A stretch of 64,000 nt of DNA, taken from Thiohalomonas denitrificans (GTDB lineage Bacteria; Pseudomonadota; Gammaproteobacteria; Thiohalomonadales; Thiohalomonadaceae). Of the stretch, positions 36,001 to 44,458 are shown in pieces. The DNA is taken from assembly GCA_020725115.1 (NCBI GenBank), contig DYFR01000009.1, positions 1 through 64,000 on the forward strand, read 5' to 3'. Both the position numbers and the translations under genes were made by a program. The number at the start of each line of letters is the position of its first letter. The stretch's first letter is position 1. The notes under the pieces are model-generated. The model saw only the letters and a program-made list of their open reading frames with translations. It was not told the DNA's origin and ran no database searches.

Positions 36001-37164
36001 GACCAGCTGGGACAGATCATCTCCCTGCGCCTGAACCAGCAGACCCTGATGCGCTTGAATCGCGTACTGCGCACCCTCAGCCTGAGCAATCGCGCCCTGG
36101 TGTATGCCTCCAGCGAGGCGCAGTTCGAGCAGGAGATTTGCGATGTGCTGGTGCGCGAGGCCGGCTATCGTTCCACCTGGATCGGTCATCGTGATGCGGA
36201 GGGTAATCTGCACGCCATGGCCCATAGCGGTGACGCGGGGTTTGCGGGCGGCGATATTGCCTGCCAGCACAACGATGCCATCAGCCGCCTCCTCTGCGCC
36301 GCGCTGGAGCGTGGCGAGGTGCAGCGGGCCGTGCTGCTGGCGGAGGAGTCGTGTGTGCTGTGCCATCTTCAGGGTGAAGATGCCAGCGTTATCGCCCTGC
36401 CGTTGCTGGATCAGGGGGGTGCCCTGGGTGCGCTGTTTGTCTGCGCAGCCGAGGCCGAGCCGTTCGCCCCGGCCGAGGTGGAGCTGCTGCAGGAACTGGC
36501 CGCCGACCTGGCCTATGGCATCCGCATGCGCCGGACCACGGGCGAACGTGACTGGGCGCAGGCGGAACTGGCCTCCACCCTGATCAAGACCGTAAGCGTC
36601 ATCGCCCTTACCGTGGAAAAACGCGACCCCTATACCGCCGGCCACATGCAGCGGGTGGCGGCCCTGGCCATGGCCATCGGCCGCGGGATGGGCCTCGACG
36701 AGGGAACGATCACCGGCCTGCAGATGGGCGCGCTGATCCATGACATCGGCAAGATCTACATTCCGGCGGAAATCCTCAACCGGCCTGGCCGCCTGTCCAG
36801 GGTGGAGTTCGATCTGATCAAGACCCATCCCCAGGTGGGCTACGACATCGTCAAGGATGTAACCTTCCCCTGGCCGGTGGCCGAGATGATCGTGCAGCAC
36901 CACGAACGTCTCGATGGCTCCGGCTACCCCAATGCCCTGCGCGGCGAGGCCATCTGTCTGGAGGCGCGCATCCTTGCCGTTGCCGATGTGGTCGAGGCCA
37001 TGGCCTCGCACCGCCCCTATCGCGCCTCGCTGCCGCTGCAACAGGCCCTGGAGGAAATCGAACAGCATCGCGGCACGCGCTATGACGGCGACGTGGTGGA
37101 TGTCTGCCTGCGCCTGTTCCGCGAGCAGGGCTTCGCCTGGCCGGTGGTTGAGGAGGCACCGTAG
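33097..37164 (+). CDS. CHASE-PAS-GAF-HD-GYP cyclic-di-GMP phosphodiesterase
   Basis: Starting at 33097 gives 1355 residues. TM1 (about 11-32) and TM2 (about 305-330) bracket a periplasmic CHASE domain (AALDRHGEIQALVWLPRIT-like region). Four PAS domains follow (beginning near WMDAFDTMSDPIFLHDE, VMLLALDTEGRITLINR, FDTARDGILVADLA and SSDGLWDWDVESGKVYYSP), then two GAF-like regions. The C-terminal HD-GYP carries HDIGKIYIPAEILNRPG and HHERLDGSGYP intact, so it should hydrolyse cyclic-di-GMP. It is paralogous to the genes at 50808 and 63285. The ATG at 32989 would add residues without a signal; the start is uncertain. Confidence 0.88.
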   Translation: MVKGESVIPRSALISLVLGILLSAALFGLLRSYEMREAQYDFERHASSLLESMQRQLDLAVEMVDSAGALYDASEHVNRREFHRFAAAQLDRHGEIQALVWLPRITATERPSYEAQVRAEGLADYVVREIGSGGSLQALSPRSEYFPAHFVEPLAANRGALGVDLASHPLRKAAMEQARDSGRMVTTAMLSLLQPQNERQGFLIFRPVYQHMDIPPDVTARRQLLRGYAAGVFRLAELMASVQRFAGTEHITFAMFDAADGRPLFRSLQEAAPDSPLRLDGMVHLPGRSWQVVFGANEGFFARYQLLLAWIGLALGFLFTLLVSYHLYGNALRARRLEQSYRELDKSRDLIEHAHREWMDAFDTMSDPIFLHDEAGCVMRANRAYAGCAGMAFSDIIGRPYWEVFPLGDGPAAACLLARQEARQTEEEITSANGHIYASRFFAIRDDAGNYRYSIHILRDITEQRAMQRQVADEQARAQRYLDIAAVMLLALDTEGRITLINRKGCEILGYSEAELLGKSWLECCIPPDGREQVEALFSSSLGGEQDYAENWVVRRDGERRLIAWQNAALRDAAGQAAGTLSSGMDITERHRLEQALRDSQQRLQIVFDTARDGILVADLATQKFVLANRAIAELLGYSEAELYWLGLEAIHPEGELPRVRDTFARQARGEFSLARDIPLLRRDGSTIYADVNSVPMEFDGRPCLLGIFHDTTERRAMEAALKAREEQLVLAMQGSSDGLWDWDVESGKVYYSPRWKALLGYSEEEIGDSLDEWQRRVHPDDLPAALTEVQAALDGTGDQLQMEIRMQHKAGHWVWIQSRGHVVRDAAGKPQRVVGTHEDVTARREAEERARMLAYQLQERLKESRCLYRIAQLAEETETPLPALLQQAVAFLPEAWQYPEVTTARIRYQGKEYVSAAFAEASWRQAALINAGAAELGSVEVFYTEERREEDEGPFLEEERALIEAVADQLGQIISLRLNQQTLMRLNRVLRTLSLSNRALVYASSEAQFEQEICDVLVREAGYRSTWIGHRDAEGNLHAMAHSGDAGFAGGDIACQHNDAISRLLCAALERGEVQRAVLLAEESCVLCHLQGEDASVIALPLLDQGGALGALFVCAAEAEPFAPAEVELLQELAADLAYGIRMRRTTGERDWAQAELASTLIKTVSVIALTVEKRDPYTAGHMQRVAALAMAIGRGMGLDEGTITGLQMGALIHDIGKIYIPAEILNRPGRLSRVEFDLIKTHPQVGYDIVKDVTFPWPVAEMIVQHHERLDGSGYPNALRGEAICLEARILAVADVVEAMASHRPYRASLPLQQALEEIEQHRGTRYDGDVVDVCLRLFREQGFAWPVVEEAP

Positions 37165-37238
37165 GAGCCCACTCCGTGGGCGAAGCGGCGCTGAGGCGCA
37201 TCTGTGGCCGCGGGGTGCGCATGGCGCACCATGCATCT

Positions 37239-37316
37239 GGTGGATGCGCTGCGCTTATCCACCCTGCAAAAACTCCCCGGGATTGTGGGAGCCCAATTCA
37301 TTGGGCGATTGCGGCG
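37239..37316. repeat. Left composite inverted repeat flanking the glycosyltransferase gene
   Basis: Outer word GGTGGATGCGCTGCGCTTAT (22 bp including CC, 37239-37260) and an inner 45-bp word (37272-37316) that contains ATTGTGGGAGCCCAATT. Both recur in inverted order and orientation at 38439-38561. Confidence 0.88.
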
Positions 37317-37367
37317 CTTGTTCAGGCGCCTGTTCGCCGAGAGGACTCGGCTCCTGCATGACGGCGT

Positions 37368-38408
37368 TCACCCCACCATCAAATAATCCCTGCCCCGCTG
37401 GTATCCCATGCCCTGCAACTGTGCGGTGATGATGTCGCGCGCGCCGTGATTGGTGACGTAACTGAGGACGAAGGGTTTTTCCGGCTGGTCGAGCCAGGTC
37501 GGCGGATGTACCGGCACGCCCTGCACCGCATTGCCGATCTTGCACGGATCGATGTCGATCCAGGCGACGGGTCTGAATCCATGATCCAGCAAGAGCTGCG
37601 CGCGCTGGCGCGTGCGGCGGCCGGCGCCGCAAATGACCAGCGGGCGGCCCGAGTGCAGGCGCGGATCGCGCGCCAGAAAGTCACTGCGCAGGCGCGCGAA
37701 GGCCTCGCGGCTGTAGCGCGGGTCGGTGCGGGTGAGGCGACCGCTGCTCTCGCGCCAGTGCAGCAACACCTCGGCCACCTTGGCCATGGCATGGCCGGCG
37801 TGGTGCAGGCGCAGCAGCATGTCGTAGTCCTCGGGGAAGGGGCCGTCACGGTAGCCGCCCAGGATCAGCACGATATCGCGGCGGAACATCAGCGAGGGAT
37901 GGGCGATGGGCAGCTCAACATAGATTTCGTCGGCGATGTCGTGCGCGCTCACGCAGGCGTTCTGCCAGCGGACATATTCGTGAAAGCCGCCCTGGATATC
38001 GTCTTCCGGAAACAATCTGACCTGGCTGCCGACGGCGGCGAGCTGCGGCTGTTCGCTCAGGAGTTGGTACTGACGCTCCAGTCGTGTCGGTGCCATCAGA
38101 TCATCAGCATCCATGCGTGCGACGATGGCGGCGCGTGCCGCGGCCAGCGCGCTGTTCATGGCGCCGACCACCCCCTGCCGGCCCGGTTGCAGCAGGCGGA
38201 TGCGCTGGTCTTCCCGGGCATGGTTGCGCACGATCTCCGCTGAACTGTCGCTGCTGCCGTCGTCCACGGCGACGAGCTCGTAGTCGGTGAAGGTTTGCTG
38301 CCGGATGGAGTGCAGGGTTTCGTCCAGCGTGACCGCCGCGTTGTAGAACGGCAGCAGGACGGAGATCAGGGGCGGTGCGGAGGACATGGGGCGCATGATA
38401 ACCGGCAT
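37368..38408 (-). CDS. Family 2 glycosyltransferase
   Basis: The 346-residue GT-A enzyme begins with PPLISVLLPFYNAAVTLDETLHSIRQQTFTDYELVAVDDGSSDSSAEIV and has the metal-binding ARMDADDLMAP motif. The C-terminal part (HSGRPLVICGAGRRTRQRAQLLLDHG) is an extra nucleotide-binding-looking domain. The acceptor is unknown; surface polysaccharide or protein glycosylation is likely. Start uncertain: ATGs at 38408, 38396 and 38387, none with a clear ribosome site. It is bracketed by inverted repeats, as if it had arrived as a cassette. Confidence 0.83.
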   Translation of the reverse strand: MPVIMRPMSSAPPLISVLLPFYNAAVTLDETLHSIRQQTFTDYELVAVDDGSSDSSAEIVRNHAREDQRIRLLQPGRQGVVGAMNSALAAARAAIVARMDADDLMAPTRLERQYQLLSEQPQLAAVGSQVRLFPEDDIQGGFHEYVRWQNACVSAHDIADEIYVELPIAHPSLMFRRDIVLILGGYRDGPFPEDYDMLLRLHHAGHAMAKVAEVLLHWRESSGRLTRTDPRYSREAFARLRSDFLARDPRLHSGRPLVICGAGRRTRQRAQLLLDHGFRPVAWIDIDPCKIGNAVQGVPVHPPTWLDQPEKPFVLSYVTNHGARDIITAQLQGMGYQRGRDYLMVG

Positions 38409-38438
38409 CGCACGGTGGTGGGAGGGCGGCGTTGCCGA

Positions 38439-38593
38439 CGCCGCAATCGCCCAATAAATTGGGCTCCCACAATCCCGGGGAGTCTTCTACGGGACTCTTG
38501 TATCTGCGTGGGTCGCCGCGGCGTGCAGTTTTCGTAGGGGGATAAGTGCAGCGCATCCACCAAACAGCGTCGGTGGATGCGCTGCGCTTATCC
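38439..38593. repeat. Right composite inverted repeat and hairpin
   Basis: The 45-bp word at 38439-38483 matches 37272-37316 in inverse at 44 of 45 positions. The 22-bp word at 38540-38561 matches the left copy at 21 of 22. A third copy (38572-38593) forms a hairpin with the second. Confidence 0.88.
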
Positions 38594-38627
38594 CCCCTGC
38601 GGGACTGCGATCTTTGAACGATGGGCG

Positions 38628-41267
38628 TCACTCCTGCAACAGGGCGCGAAGCTCGGCCACGCAGGAACCGCAGCCGGTACCGGCCTTCGATGCGGTGCCA
38701 ATGGCCTCCACCGTTGCGGCACCCGCCGCGATGGCGTCGTGGATGGCGCCGGCGCGCACGCCGTGACAGGCGCAAACGATGTTGCCGCCCGCGTCTGCGC
38801 CGTGCGGCGCGCGCCCGGTGAGCAGGCTTTGCCGTTGCTGGATATCCAGGGCGTCCTGTGCAAACAGGGTTTCCAGCCAGCCGCTGTCCGGCAGTTCGTC
38901 GCCCGGTGCGATGAACAGGCAGCTTTCCAGGCGCCCGTTTACCAGGCGCGCGGCACGGTAACGGCCGCCGGCACTGTCGAGATATTCGATCCAGCCCACG
39001 TCGTGCTCCGCTGCGCACAGCAGCGCGCGCGCCTGTACCGGCCAGGCGGTGGGCGTGGCGGAGTCGGCCAGGCGATAGCGCCAGGCGCCTGCGATGCGGT
39101 TGCAGCTCCAGTAGGCGCCGCCCGGTTGCAGGCGGCGCCTGCTCAGCAGCAGGCCGTGCCAGGCGGCGGGCAGCGGCGCGACGGCGGCGACACTGTGTTT
39201 CGACTCGGGCTGGCCGGAGTGCGGGTCGGTGTGGGCGGTGACGAGGGTGTTGATGCGGCCCTGTGCGGTGTAGCCGTCGTTCCAGTGCATGGGAGCGAAG
39301 AGGTCGCCCGGGCGTTGCATGTTGCTCACTGTCGCGCGCATGACCACGCTGCCCAGCGGGCTGCTGATCTGTACCAGTGCGCCGTCGTCGACGGCGAGAC
39401 GCGCCGCATCGTGCGGATGCAGCGCGACATGCGGTTCCGGATCGTGGCTGGACAGCCGCGCCGATTTTCCGGTGCGCGTCATGGTGTGCCACTGGTCGCG
39501 CAGGCGGCCGGTGTTGAGACGCAGCGGATGCGGCGCGTCGGGCGCCGTGCGCGGCGGCTGCGGCGTGACGGCGATGAAGCGGGCGCGGCCGTCGGCGGTA
39601 TGGAAGCGGCCGTCGCCGAACAGGCGCACGGTGCCTTGCGGCGCTGCGGCGGTCACCGGCCATTGCAGCGGCCGCAGCATGGCGTAGGTGTCGTCGTCGA
39701 TGTTGTGCAGGGCGCCGATGTCGAAGGCGCGCGTGCCGTCATTTTCGTAGCCGGAAAGGGCGGCGTGTTCGCGAAAGATGGCCGCCGGAGCATTCCAGCC
39801 GAAGGCGTCGGCAAAGCCCAGGCGCTGCGCGACCTGGGCAATGATCCACCAGTCCGGCTTCGCCGTGCCCGGTGCCGGCAGGAAGGCGCGCTGGCGCGAG
39901 ATGCGCCGCTCGGAGTTGGTGACGGTGCCGTCCTTCTCGCCCCAGGCCAGCGCAGGAAGTTTGATATGCGCCAGGCGTGCGGTGTCGGTATCGGCCATGC
40001 AGTCGGAGACGATCACCAGCGGACACTGCTCCAGCGCGGCCTTGACGCGATCCGCCTCGGGCAGGCTCACCACCGGATTGGTGCCCATGATCCAGATCGC
40101 CTTCACCTTGCCGTCTTCAACGGCGTGGAACAGATCGACCGCCTTGAGACCGGGTCGTCCGGCAATGTGCGGCGACTGCCAGTAGCGCTGCACCCGTGCG
40201 CGTGCCTCTGCATCCTCGATGTTCATGTGGGCGGCCAGTTGATTGGCCAGCCCGCCTACTTCGCGTCCGCCCATGGCGTTGGGCTGCCCGGTGAAGGAGA
40301 ACGGCCCCATGCCGGGACGACCGATGCGGCCGGTGTAGAGATGGCAATTGATGATGGCGTTGACCTTGTCGGTGCCGCTGGACGACTGGTTGATGCCCTG
40401 CGAGTAGACGGTGACCACGCGTTCGGTGCGGGCGTACAGGCGGTAGAACTCGCGCACGAGGGCAGGGTCGAGATCGCACTGCACCGCCACGGTATCGAGA
40501 TCGGGGCTGCTCTGTTGTGCCGCAGTGAGCGCGGCGTCCATGCCCTGGGTGTGATGCGTGGTGAACAGGGCGTTCTCCTCGCCATGGGCGTACAGATACG
40601 TCAGCAGACCGTTGAACAATATGGCGTCCGAGCCCGGCGCCAGCGGCAGGTGCAGGTCGGCGCCGTCGCAGCTCGCCGTGCGGCGCGGGTCGACGACCAC
40701 CAGCAGCAGGTCCGGGTTGTCGCGCCGCGCCTGCATGATGCGCTGGTACAGCACCGGGTGACACCAGGCGGCATTGGAGCCCACCAGCACGACGAGCTTG
40801 GCGCGTTCCAGATCATCGTAGCTGCACGGCACGCTGTCGCTACCGAAGGCGCGCCTGTGACCGGCGACACTGGATGCCATGCACAGGCGCGAATTGGTGT
40901 CGATGTTGGCGCTGCCGATGTAACCCTTCATCAGCTTGTTGGCGGCGTAATAGTCCTCGGTGAGCAACTGGCCGGAGACATAGAAGGCCACCGCATCGGG
41001 GCCGTGGCGGTCGATGGTCTGGCGCAGGCCATCGGCAACGTTGTCGAGCGCCTGTCCCCAGTCCACCTGTTTGCCGTTGACCTCCGGGCGCAGCAGGCGT
41101 CCATCCATGTCCAGCGTTTCGCCCAGCGCTGCACCCTTGGAGCACAGGCGGCCGTAGTTGGCCGGGTGTTCGGGGTCGCCCTTGATGGACAGCGCGCCGT
41201 CGTCACCGGCCTCGACGAGCAGGCCGCAGCCGGTACCGCAATAGGGGCAGGTGGTTTTGATGGTCAT
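38628..41267 (-). CDS. nasA: Assimilatory nitrate reductase catalytic subunit
   Basis: Starting at 41267 gives 879 residues. MTIKTTCPYCGTGCGLLV and CSKGAALGETL supply the C-x2-C-x3-C...C ligands of the N-terminal 4Fe-4S cluster. The molybdopterin-guanine-dinucleotide domain follows (NRLCMASSVAGHRRAFGSDSVP; SNAAWCHPVLYQR). The C-terminus carries a BFD-like 2Fe-2S domain (IVCACHGVRAGAIHDAIA...GTGCGSC) that may accept electrons. It reduces nitrate to nitrite in the cytoplasm. It is last in the nrtABC-nasS-nirBD-nasA run. No separate electron-transfer subunit is visible nearby. A hairpin repeat fills the gap from nirD. Confidence 0.95.
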   Translation of the reverse strand: MTIKTTCPYCGTGCGLLVEAGDDGALSIKGDPEHPANYGRLCSKGAALGETLDMDGRLLRPEVNGKQVDWGQALDNVADGLRQTIDRHGPDAVAFYVSGQLLTEDYYAANKLMKGYIGSANIDTNSRLCMASSVAGHRRAFGSDSVPCSYDDLERAKLVVLVGSNAAWCHPVLYQRIMQARRDNPDLLLVVVDPRRTASCDGADLHLPLAPGSDAILFNGLLTYLYAHGEENALFTTHHTQGMDAALTAAQQSSPDLDTVAVQCDLDPALVREFYRLYARTERVVTVYSQGINQSSSGTDKVNAIINCHLYTGRIGRPGMGPFSFTGQPNAMGGREVGGLANQLAAHMNIEDAEARARVQRYWQSPHIAGRPGLKAVDLFHAVEDGKVKAIWIMGTNPVVSLPEADRVKAALEQCPLVIVSDCMADTDTARLAHIKLPALAWGEKDGTVTNSERRISRQRAFLPAPGTAKPDWWIIAQVAQRLGFADAFGWNAPAAIFREHAALSGYENDGTRAFDIGALHNIDDDTYAMLRPLQWPVTAAAPQGTVRLFGDGRFHTADGRARFIAVTPQPPRTAPDAPHPLRLNTGRLRDQWHTMTRTGKSARLSSHDPEPHVALHPHDAARLAVDDGALVQISSPLGSVVMRATVSNMQRPGDLFAPMHWNDGYTAQGRINTLVTAHTDPHSGQPESKHSVAAVAPLPAAWHGLLLSRRRLQPGGAYWSCNRIAGAWRYRLADSATPTAWPVQARALLCAAEHDVGWIEYLDSAGGRYRAARLVNGRLESCLFIAPGDELPDSGWLETLFAQDALDIQQRQSLLTGRAPHGADAGGNIVCACHGVRAGAIHDAIAAGAATVEAIGTASKAGTGCGSCVAELRALLQE

Positions 41268-41311
41268 GATCAAAAGCCTTCAACGCAAAGATGCAAGAAA
41301 AGAAAACACCC

Positions 41312-41395
41312 AACGCAGAGGCGCAGAGGCGCAGAGAAAACAAAGTCGCGCAACTGTATTCTCTGCGACCTCCGCGCCTCTGCGTCTCTGCGTTA
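41312..41395. repeat. CGCAGAG-family hairpin between nirD and nasA
   Basis: CAACGCAGAGGCGCAGAGGC near 41311 is mirrored by GCCTCTGCGTCTCTGCGTTA near 41376. The nirD stop codon (41393-41395) is the last three bases of the element. It would fold into a strong hairpin in the operon mRNA. Confidence 0.85.
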
Positions 41396-41707
41396 GCTGT
41401 TGACGTTCAAGTGCACGATGCCGTCCTCCACACGCACGGTATAGCGCCGTGCGCAGCCCTTGTCCGGCGCCACCGCCTCACCGCTTTCGAGGCTGATCTT
41501 CCAGTTGTGCAGCGGGCAGGCAACATGGTGGTCGAATACGATGCCCTCGGCCAGCGGACCGCCCTTGTGCGGACAGCGGTTGGCCAGGGCGAATACCGCA
41601 TCGCTCGCCGCGCGGAACACGGCGATTTCGCCGGCCGCGGTCTGCACCACGCGTGCGCCCTGACGCGGGATGTCTTCCAGTTTTCCTATGCTGATCCAGT
41701 CTGACAT
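41393..41707 (-). CDS. nirD: Nitrite reductase small subunit (Rieske-type)
   Basis: The 104-residue protein starts MSDWISIGKLEDIPRQGARVV and keeps both Rieske ligand motifs, CPHKGG and CPLHNW (C-x-H and C-x2-H), so it should bind a 2Fe-2S cluster; some enteric NirD proteins lack these. It works with NirB in NADH-dependent reduction of nitrite to ammonium. Its stop codon is supplied by the downstream repeat element. Confidence 0.92.
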   Translation of the reverse strand: MSDWISIGKLEDIPRQGARVVQTAAGEIAVFRAASDAVFALANRCPHKGGPLAEGIVFDHHVACPLHNWKISLESGEAVAPDKGCARRYTVRVEDGIVHLNVNS

Positions 41708-41732
41708 TGGTTATCTCCTGAAAATCAATTTG

Positions 41733-41806
41733 TTCTCGCCAAGACGCCAGGCACGCAAAGTCAAAGCCTCGTATTTCTTGGCGTACTTGGCGCTCTTGGC
41801 GAGAGC
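41733..41806. repeat. CGCCAAGACGCC hairpin between nirB and nirD
   Basis: TCTCGCCAAGACGCCAGGC near 41736 pairs with GCGCTCTTGGCGAGA near 41791. It differs in sequence from the CGCAGAG family but has the same design. Confidence 0.75.
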
Positions 41807-41812
41807 AGGTCG

Positions 41813-41884
41813 TAGGTCGGGTTAGCCCGATAGGGCGTAACCCGACGCGGCTCTGTCGGGTTACGCTGCGCTAACCCGACCTAC
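41813..41884. repeat. GTAGGTCGGGTTAG palindromic repeat at the nirB 3' end
   Basis: GTAGGTCGGGTTAGC and GCTAACCCGACCTAC enclose inner CGTAACCCGAC/GTCGGGTTACG arms. The nirB stop codon (41861-41863) and the last residues (VGRVSAA) are encoded inside it. Confidence 0.85.
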
Positions 41885-44317
41885 ATCGATCTTGATCATC
41901 GGTTCGAACTCGCCGCGCCGTGCATCGGTCGTGTGCTCCGCCCACGGGTCGTTCTGCGCGATGCGCTGCGACTCGACGAAGCGCTGGTACAGCACAGCGC
42001 GGCTGGCGGCATCGTCGACCATCTGCTTCTTTACATAGTCGAGACCGACGCGCTCGATCCACGGTGCGGTGCGTTCCAGGTAGCGCGCCTGTTCGCGGTA
42101 GATCTGCATGAAGGCGCCGCAGTATTCGAGCACCTCTTCCGCGGTCTTGACGCGGCACAGCAGGTCGGTGACGCGCACCTTGACGCCGCCGTTGCCGCCG
42201 ACGTGCAGTTCCCAGCCGGAATCCACGGCCACCACGCCGAAGTCCTTGATGGTTGCCTCGGCGCAGTTGCGCGGGCAGCCGGATACCGCCATCTTGAATT
42301 TGTGCGGCGTCCATGAGCCCCAGGAAAACTTCTCCAGATCGACGCCCATCTGCACCGAGTCCTGGGTGCCGAAGCGGCAGAACTGGCTGCCGATGCAGGT
42401 CTTCACCGTGCGCAGGGCCTTGCCGTAGGCGTGGCCCGACACCAGGCCGGCGGCGTTGAGGTCGGCCCACATGGCCGGCAACTGTTCCTTCTGCACACCC
42501 ACCAGGTCGATGCGCTGGCCGCCGGTGATCTTCACCATCGGAACGGCGTACTTCTCGGCTGCGTCGGCGATGGCGCGCAATTCCTCCGGGGTGGTGACGC
42601 CGCCCCAGATGCGCGGCACCACGGTGTAGCTGCGGTCCTTCTGAATGTTGGCGTGCAGGCGCTCGTTGACGAAGCGCGAACGGTCGTCGTCCCTGGCTTC
42701 GGTAGGCCAGGTGCTGATCAGGTAGTAGTTGAGCGCCGGGCGGCAGGTGGGGCAGCCGTCTGGCGTGCGCCACTCCAGCGTGCGCATGGTCTGCTCGATG
42801 CTGGTGAGATGCTGCGTGCGGATCGCTTCGCGTGCCGCGTCGTGGGAGTGTTCGGTGCAGGGGCACAGCGGCTTCTGTTGATCCGCCGGCGCCGCATCGG
42901 AACCCACCACCGAGGCGAGGATCTGTTCCACCAGTCCGGTGCAGCCGCCGCAGGAGGCGGAGGCCTTGGTGTGGGCGCGCACCTCGTCCAGCGTGAACAG
43001 GCCCTTGCTGCGGATCAGGTTGACGATGGTGCCCTTGGTGACGCCGTTGCAGCCGCACACCTCGGCGCTGTCGGCCATCAGCGCCACCGGCGAGTGCTGG
43101 CCGTGGCCGGCATCGCCCAGATGGGCCTGGCCGAACATCAGCGAGTCGCGGAAGGCGGCGACATCGGTACCTTCGCGCATCAGCTGAAAGTACCAGGCGC
43201 CGTCCAGTGTGTTGCCGTACAGCACGGCGCCCTGGATGCGGTTGTCCTTCAGCACCACCTTTTTGTAGATGCCGGCACCGGGGTCGCGGTAGACGATCTG
43301 CTCGCTCTCCGGACCGCCGAGGAAGTCGCCGGCGGAGAATACGTCGACGCCGCTCACCTTGAGCTTGGTGGAGGTGACCGAGCCGACGTAGCGGCTGATG
43401 CCGAACTTCGCCAGGTGGTTGGCGCACACCTTGGCCTGTTCGAACAGCGGCGCCACCAGGCCGTAGGTCTGGCCGCGATGCTGTGCGCATTCGCCCACCG
43501 CATAGATGCGCGGGTCGTAGGTCTGCAGGGTGTCGTTGACCACGATGCCGCGCTCGCAATGGATGCCGGCGGCCTTGGCCAGCTCGAAGTCGGGACGGAT
43601 GCCGGCGGCCATCACCACCAGGTCAGCGCTCACCTCGCGGCCGTCCTCGAACAGCACGCCCTGTACGCGCTGACGACCGATGATCTCCCTGGTCTTGGCG
43701 CCCATGAGGAATTCGACACCGCGCGACTCCAGCTCCCTTTGCAGCATCTGACCGGCGGCGGAGTCGAGCTGGCGCTCCATCAGCGTGTCGGCGAGATGCA
43801 CCACGCGCACCACCATGCCGCGCTTGACCAGGCCGACGGCAGCCTCCAGGCCGAGCAGGCCGCCGCCGATCACTACGGCATGGCGGTGGTTCTGTGCCGC
43901 ATCCAGCATCACCTCCACATCGGCGATGTCGCGGAAGCCGACCACGCCGGGCAGGTCGTGCCCCGGAACCGGCAGGATGAACGGCCTGGAGCCGGTGGCG
44001 ATGAGCAGGCGATCGTAGGGCACCGTCAGTCCGTCGGCGGCGACCACCTGGCGGCGCACGCGATCGATCTTCGTCACCTTGCTGCCGGCATGCAGGGTGA
44101 TGCCGTGTTCGGCATACCACTCGGGCCGGTTGAGCAGGGTGTCGTCGAACGGCATCTCGCCGGAGAGCACCGGAGAGAGCAGGATGCGATTGTAATTGCC
44201 GTGCGGCTCGGCGCCGAACACGGTGATGTCATAGAGGTCGCCGCCCAGCTTGAGCAGTTCCTCCACCGTGCGCATGCCGGCCATGCCGTTGCCGATGACT
44301 ACCAGTTTTTCTTTCAT
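41861..44317 (-). CDS. nirB: NADH-dependent nitrite reductase large subunit
   Basis: Starting at 44317 gives 818 residues. Domains in order: FAD/NADH oxidoreductase (VVIGNGMAGMRTVEELLKLG; GGGLLGLEAAVGLVKRG), a BFD 2Fe-2S domain (VCGCNGVTKGTIVNLIRSKG...ASCGGC) and the sulfite/nitrite reductase domains with CIGSQFCRFGTQDSVQMG and AVSGCPRNCAEATIKDFGVV. The latter hold the cysteines for 4Fe-4S and siroheme. It makes ammonium from nitrite. GGAG precedes 44317. The C-terminus runs into a palindromic repeat, so the last residues are repeat-derived. Confidence 0.96.
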   Translation of the reverse strand: MKEKLVVIGNGMAGMRTVEELLKLGGDLYDITVFGAEPHGNYNRILLSPVLSGEMPFDDTLLNRPEWYAEHGITLHAGSKVTKIDRVRRQVVAADGLTVPYDRLLIATGSRPFILPVPGHDLPGVVGFRDIADVEVMLDAAQNHRHAVVIGGGLLGLEAAVGLVKRGMVVRVVHLADTLMERQLDSAAGQMLQRELESRGVEFLMGAKTREIIGRQRVQGVLFEDGREVSADLVVMAAGIRPDFELAKAAGIHCERGIVVNDTLQTYDPRIYAVGECAQHRGQTYGLVAPLFEQAKVCANHLAKFGISRYVGSVTSTKLKVSGVDVFSAGDFLGGPESEQIVYRDPGAGIYKKVVLKDNRIQGAVLYGNTLDGAWYFQLMREGTDVAAFRDSLMFGQAHLGDAGHGQHSPVALMADSAEVCGCNGVTKGTIVNLIRSKGLFTLDEVRAHTKASASCGGCTGLVEQILASVVGSDAAPADQQKPLCPCTEHSHDAAREAIRTQHLTSIEQTMRTLEWRTPDGCPTCRPALNYYLISTWPTEARDDDRSRFVNERLHANIQKDRSYTVVPRIWGGVTTPEELRAIADAAEKYAVPMVKITGGQRIDLVGVQKEQLPAMWADLNAAGLVSGHAYGKALRTVKTCIGSQFCRFGTQDSVQMGVDLEKFSWGSWTPHKFKMAVSGCPRNCAEATIKDFGVVAVDSGWELHVGGNGGVKVRVTDLLCRVKTAEEVLEYCGAFMQIYREQARYLERTAPWIERVGLDYVKKQMVDDAASRAVLYQRFVESQRIAQNDPWAEHTTDARRGEFEPMIKIDVGRVSAA

Positions 44318-44349
44318 GGGGGCGATCTCCTCAGTCAATACACATCTGC

Positions 44350-44443
44350 CGCAGAGACGCAGAGACGCGGAGAAAAGCTAATGAATAGTTGTCTCGCGCT
44401 GTCTTTGAACATCATAAATCTCCGCGTCTCTGCGTCTCCGCGA
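44350..44443. repeat. CGCAGAG-family hairpin between nasS and nirB
   Basis: CCGCAGAGACGCAGAGACGC near 44349 pairs with CTCCGCGTCTCTGCGTCTCC near 44420. The central part has no gene. Confidence 0.8.
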
Positions 44444-44458
44444 CAATAATGTTTTGCT

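Noticed and set aside
38577-41396. Plus-strand frame of 939 codons
   Set aside because: Antisense to nasA, whose Fe-S and Mo-cofactor motifs are clear.
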